Of a stretch of DNA of 64,000 nucleotides, positions 61,741-64,000 are shown in pieces (the first letter of the stretch is position 1; each line of letters starts with the position of its first letter). The stretch is from Mycolicibacterium thermoresistibile (lineage in GTDB: Bacteria; Actinomycetota; Actinomycetes; Mycobacteriales; Mycobacteriaceae), in NCBI RefSeq assembly GCF_900187065.1, contig NZ_LT906483.1, positions 3,968,001 to 4,032,000 of the forward strand, read 5' to 3'. The notes under the pieces are model-generated. The model made no database searches. It was not told where the DNA came from and worked only from the letters and a program-made list of their open reading frames with translations. Both the position numbers and the translations under genes were made by a program.

Positions 61741-61778
61741 GTCCCAGATAGTGGGACATTTCGAAGTTTTTCTGGGAC
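61741..61778. terminator. Hairpin(s) downstream of tRNA-Arg
   Basis: GTCCCA-GATAG-TGGGAC (61741-61757) forms a 6-bp stem 38 bases after the tRNA, followed by AGTTTTT. An alternative 8-bp stem pairs GTCCCAGA (61741-61748) with TCTGGGAC (61771-61778). Likely tRNA terminator; the two folds are mutually exclusive. The rest of 61779-61980 is the 5' region of the next gene, without recognised elements. Confidence 0.45.
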
Positions 61779-61980
61779 GACGCGCCCGAGCGGTGAAAGT
61801 TCACTGAGCCAATTCCCGCGACGGGACGACCACCGACGTTTCCATGAGGTCAAACCGGATCCATTTGCCTCGAGCGGCGTAGGGCCGCTCAGCGAGCCGG
61901 AAACCTGTTTGTCTTCGGCAATATCTTCGAGCAAGGTTCTGTTCGTCAGGGTCGGGGGCTTATTACTGGAGGTGGGTGTG

Positions 61981-62220
61981 ATGCGTTCCAAACTCGTCAA
62001 GCTCGCGGCCACCGGCGCGGGCGCCGCGGTGGTGTCGCTGGGCGTCGGGCTGGCTGGTGCCGCATCGGCCTCGGCTGCTCCCGCGGTGTGCGTGAGCGGT
62101 CCCTACGGACTCGCCCACGCCTGTGTGGAGCATCCGGGCTGGGTCAAGCCATGGCACCCGGGGCCGCCGCCCAAGCACTGGAAGCACGCCAAGCATCATC
62201 ATCACAAGCACTGGCACTGA
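61981..62220 (+). CDS. Secreted peptide with His-rich C-terminus
   Basis: 79 residues from ATG 61981, GGAGG 10 bases upstream. Signal peptide MRSKLVKLAATGAGAAVVSL, cleavage near ASASAAP. The mature part is about 45 residues with two Cys (PAVCVSGPYGLAHACVEHPG) and the tail KHWKHAKHHHHKHWH, where 8 of 15 residues are His. Such tails bind Zn, Ni or Cu; function unproven. A longer in-frame start at 61909 would remove the signal peptide from the N-terminus. Ends in a strong intrinsic terminator. Confidence 0.72.
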   Translation: MRSKLVKLAATGAGAAVVSLGVGLAGAASASAAPAVCVSGPYGLAHACVEHPGWVKPWHPGPPPKHWKHAKHHHHKHWH

Positions 62221-62233
62221 GCCGGTGTGGAGA

Positions 62234-62270
62234 CGCCGCGCGGGTCATCGACCCGCGCGGCGTTTGTTTT
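62234..62270 (+). terminator. Rho-independent terminator
   Basis: CGCCGCGCGGGTC (62234-62246), loop ATC, GACCCGCGCGGCG (62250-62262), then TTTGTTTT. A perfect 13-bp GC-rich stem with a U tract; one of the clearest intrinsic terminators in the window, ending the His-rich peptide gene. Confidence 0.93.
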
Positions 62271-62299
62271 CCACCCGAATCCACCTTCGCATCGCACCC

Positions 62300-62330
62300 G
62301 GATCGCGACCGGATCGCGACCGGATCGCGC
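62300..62330. repeat. 11-bp tandem repeat
   Basis: GGATCGCGACC repeated twice, then a partial third copy, in the 5' region of hsp20, 46 bases before the CIRCE element. Confidence 0.7.
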
Positions 62331-62375
62331 CCCATAGGGCGGGAACTCGCACGGACGAAAATTTGCCCGAAGTTC

Positions 62376-62402
62376 TTAGCACTCTCTGCCAGAGAGTGCT
62401 AA
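62376..62402. promoter_or_regulatory. CIRCE operator (HrcA binding site)
   Basis: TTAGCACTC, 9 bases, GAGTGCTAA: an exact match to the CIRCE consensus bound by the HrcA heat-shock repressor. It lies 69 bases upstream of the hsp20 start, so the gene is expected to be induced by heat and protein stress. Confidence 0.95.
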
Positions 62403-62470
62403 TATCACAGTGCACAGTGGTTGAGCCGCCCGCCAGGGTGGCGGGCCTGGGATCGCAGGAGGTGATTGCT

Positions 62471-62920
62471 GTGCTTCGATTCGATCCGTTCTCCGATCTC
62501 GATGAATGGGCCCGCAGCATGCTGAGCACCCAGGTCGGTTCGAATCGCGCTCCGCGGTTCATGCCGATGGATCTGTGCAAGATCGACGACCACTACGTGC
62601 TGACCGCCGACCTGCCCGGTGTCGATCCCGGCTCGGTCGACGTCAGCGTCGAGAACGGCATGCTGACGATTTCGGCGCACCGTTCCGCACGGTCGGACGA
62701 GTCGGCGCAGTGGCTCGCCAATGAGAGATTCTTCGGCAACTTCCGCCGGCAGATCTCGCTCGGCGAGGGCGTCGACACGTCGGCGATCAAGGCGACGTAC
62801 GAGAACGGCGTATTGACGGTCACCATCCCGTTGGCCGAGAGCGCCAAGCCGCGCAAGATCGCCGTCGAGCGCGCCGGCGAGCAGAAGACCATCGAGGCGG
62901 CCACCGTCGACGCCGAATAA
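62471..62920 (+). CDS. Hsp20/alpha-crystallin family chaperone
   Basis: 149 residues. Alpha-crystallin domain about 40-135: PMDLCKIDDHYVLTADLPGV, VDVSVENGMLTISAHRSAR, then RQISLGEGVDTSAIKATYEN and GVLTVTIPLAESAKPRKI with the final IPLxE beta strand. ATP-independent holdase for unfolded proteins in the cytosol. GTG 62471 has AGGAGG 10 bases upstream. HrcA/CIRCE control is expected from the operator. Confidence 0.94.
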   Translation: MLRFDPFSDLDEWARSMLSTQVGSNRAPRFMPMDLCKIDDHYVLTADLPGVDPGSVDVSVENGMLTISAHRSARSDESAQWLANERFFGNFRRQISLGEGVDTSAIKATYENGVLTVTIPLAESAKPRKIAVERAGEQKTIEAATVDAE

Positions 62921-62950
62921 TGACCCCCACACCGGTCCGCAGCGGGCGTG

Positions 62951-63388
62951 CTACCCGCTGCGGATCCGTCTGGTGCCGGGGTCCGCCCACGCGGTGACCA
63001 ACGCCCACACCGACAACAGCACCGCGAGTGCCGCGACCCCGGCACCGAGGTAGAAGCCGTATCCCGCCGACACCGGCGGTTGCACATAGAGCCGGTGGTA
63101 CCAGAAGGTCAGTCCGGCCAGAAGCAGTGAGATGGTCAGCGCCGCAACGGAGGCCACCCGCGGCGACAGTTCCCGTGCGACCATCGCACCGGCGACGATC
63201 AACATCGCCGCCGACAACACGATCAGCTGGCCCACACCGAATCCGGGCGGCACCACGTCGAGTTCTCCCACCACACCGCCGATCGCATTGGCGCGTCCGT
63301 CATCGGACATCAGCCAGGGCAGATACGCCAGCACGGCCAGCAACGCCCCGCACAACGCGACCAACCAACCGGGACGCAGGGTTCTCAT
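62951..63388 (-). CDS. Four-helix membrane protein
   Basis: 145 residues from ATG 63388 (a GTG at 63409 would add 7). Four hydrophobic helices: RPGWLVALCGALLAVLAYLP, GQLIVLSAAMLIVAGAMVA, VASVAALTISLLLAGLTFW, GYGFYLGAGVAALAVLLSVW. A loop DDGRANAIGGVVGELD lies between helices 1 and 2. Mycobacterial conserved membrane protein of unknown role; no family recognised. Confidence 0.72.
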   Translation of the reverse strand: MRTLRPGWLVALCGALLAVLAYLPWLMSDDGRANAIGGVVGELDVVPPGFGVGQLIVLSAAMLIVAGAMVARELSPRVASVAALTISLLLAGLTFWYHRLYVQPPVSAGYGFYLGAGVAALAVLLSVWALVTAWADPGTRRIRSG

Positions 63389-63466
63389 GGCGTCGAGACT
63401 ATCGACCACGCCGGAACCCGCCCGGAGGGCTTTAGGGTGAGGGGTCCACGCGAGAGGTGGTGGGAA

Positions 63467-63925
63467 ATGACCGAACTACCCGACTGGGCCCGCAGGCTCG
63501 ATCTGTCGCCTCACCCCGAGGGTGGCTGGTACCGGGAGACCTGGCGCAGCGACCTGACGGTTCCGCAGGCGGTGCTGCCGCCGGACTACACCGGGCCGCG
63601 CAGCGCCGGAACCGCGATCCTGTTCCTGCTCATGCCCCGTCAGCAGTCGGCCTGGCACACCGTGCGCAGCACTGAGCTGTGGATGTACCACCGGGGCAGT
63701 CCGTTGCTGCTCGAGTTCGGGCCGGACCGGGCCCGCGCGACCATCCACCTGCTCGGCGGCGACCTCGACGCCGGTCACTCCCCGCAGCTGGTGGTGCCGC
63801 CCGGCCATTGGCAACGGGCCCGGCCGGACGGCGACCAACCGACACTGGTCAGCTGCGTGGTGGTTCCCGGGTTCGACTTCGCCGACTTCGAACTGGCCCC
63901 CACCAGGGACCGGGCCGGCGGCTAG
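63467..63925 (+). CDS. Cupin domain protein (DUF985 type)
   Basis: 152 residues. RLDLSPHPEGGWYRETWRSD and TAILFLLMPRQQSAWHTVRS, then TELWMYHRGSPLLLEFGPD, VVPPGHWQRARPDGDQ and SCVVVPGFDFADFEL are the DUF985 cupin blocks. ATG 63467 has GAGAGGTGG 5 bases upstream. Function unknown; the family resembles sugar-nucleotide epimerase-like cupins. Its stop overlaps the convergent VOC gene by 4 bases. Confidence 0.88.
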   Translation: MTELPDWARRLDLSPHPEGGWYRETWRSDLTVPQAVLPPDYTGPRSAGTAILFLLMPRQQSAWHTVRSTELWMYHRGSPLLLEFGPDRARATIHLLGGDLDAGHSPQLVVPPGHWQRARPDGDQPTLVSCVVVPGFDFADFELAPTRDRAGG

Positions 63926-64000
63926 TTCACCGACGACAGGTTGAACGCGGCCCCGGTGGGATCGGCGGCCGCCGCGAGCCGTCCGTAGGGAGTGTCCTCG
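63922..64000 (-). CDS. VOC family protein, C-terminal end only
   Basis: Last 25 codons of a gene that continues beyond the window: EDTPYGRLAAAADPTGAAFN, then LSSVN and TAG. The G-x-x-A-x-x-x-DPTGA-x-F pattern is the usual end of glyoxalase/VOC domains. Partial, so no more can be said. Confidence 0.6.
   Translation of the reverse strand, partial: EDTPYGRLAAAADPTGAAFNLSSVN

Noticed and set aside
60905..61804. Minus-strand frame containing GRIRTCDTGFRRAVLYPLSY
   Set aside because: This segment is the antisense translation of the tRNA-Arg gene, a common false positive.

Overview
The window is mycobacterial chromosome. The evidence is very high GC, many GTG and TTG starts, F420-dependent luciferase-like (LLM) oxidoreductases, a mycofactocin-type SDR, LpqN-type and PE-PPE-type secreted proteins, a PGRS-like glycine-rich gene, and the Mycobacterium-type LigD (Pol-PE-Lig) plus Ku end-joining pair. 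Gene order from about 12.5 to 44 kb follows M. tuberculosis Rv0959 back to Rv0944 in inverted orientation: VWA protein, MoxR ATPase, purH, purN, the Rv0955 and Rv0954 types, LLM, sucD, sucC, M23, uvrD1, chorismate mutase, pgi, SDR, Fpg. Extra genes are spliced in. Full-length Fpg/Nei, a cobF gene and many SDR/LLM genes suggest a non-tuberculous, probably fast-growing Mycolicibacterium-type species. I see no prophage, insertion sequence, CRISPR array or rRNA.

Layout. 1-5.5 kb is a lipid/alcohol catabolic cluster: acyl-CoA dehydrogenase (cut by the window edge), three SDRs, a TetR regulator and a DUF427-thioesterase fusion. 5.5-12.5 kb holds four exported surface-type proteins; the last is a glycine-rich PGRS-like gene broken by several frameshifts, mostly at G runs. 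12.5-28.3 kb is housekeeping (MoxR/VWA, lipoprotein, purHN, membrane proteins, sucCD, an M23 hydrolase). 28.3-31.3 kb is a Baeyer-Villiger-type monooxygenase with a SnoaL-like protein and an EthR-like TetR regulator. 31.3-46.9 kb has uvrD1, chorismate mutase behind an attenuator-like leader, an OafA-type acyltransferase, succinate-semialdehyde dehydrogenase, pgi, an XRE/membrane pair, an HtrA lipoprotein, an SDR, Fpg, a holin-family membrane protein, a ketopantoate-reductase-like protein, a sulfurtransferase and cobF.

47-60 kb is accessory oxidoreductase territory (LLM, SDR and diaminopentanoate-dehydrogenase-like genes) surrounding the end-joining island ligD-pfkB-ku, with a 25-codon cytochrome P450 start left stranded beside ligD. 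60-64 kb has two paralogous small secreted proteins, a gamma-glutamylcyclotransferase-like gene, tRNA-Arg(CCT), a histidine-tailed secreted peptide, an hsp20 gene behind a perfect CIRCE operator, and cupin and VOC genes.

Regulation visible in the DNA: three KstR-type boxes (T-N2-AAC-N2-GTT-N2-A) immediately upstream of two LLM genes and one SDR, a CRP-like site between sucC and the M23 gene, a SigF-like promoter in front of a STAS/anti-sigma-kinase fusion, the CIRCE element, several palindromes beside regulators, and several strong terminator hairpins. The observations I rate highest are the aromatic-codon leader before chorismate mutase, the KstR-type box set, the broken PGRS-like gene and the P450 remnant.
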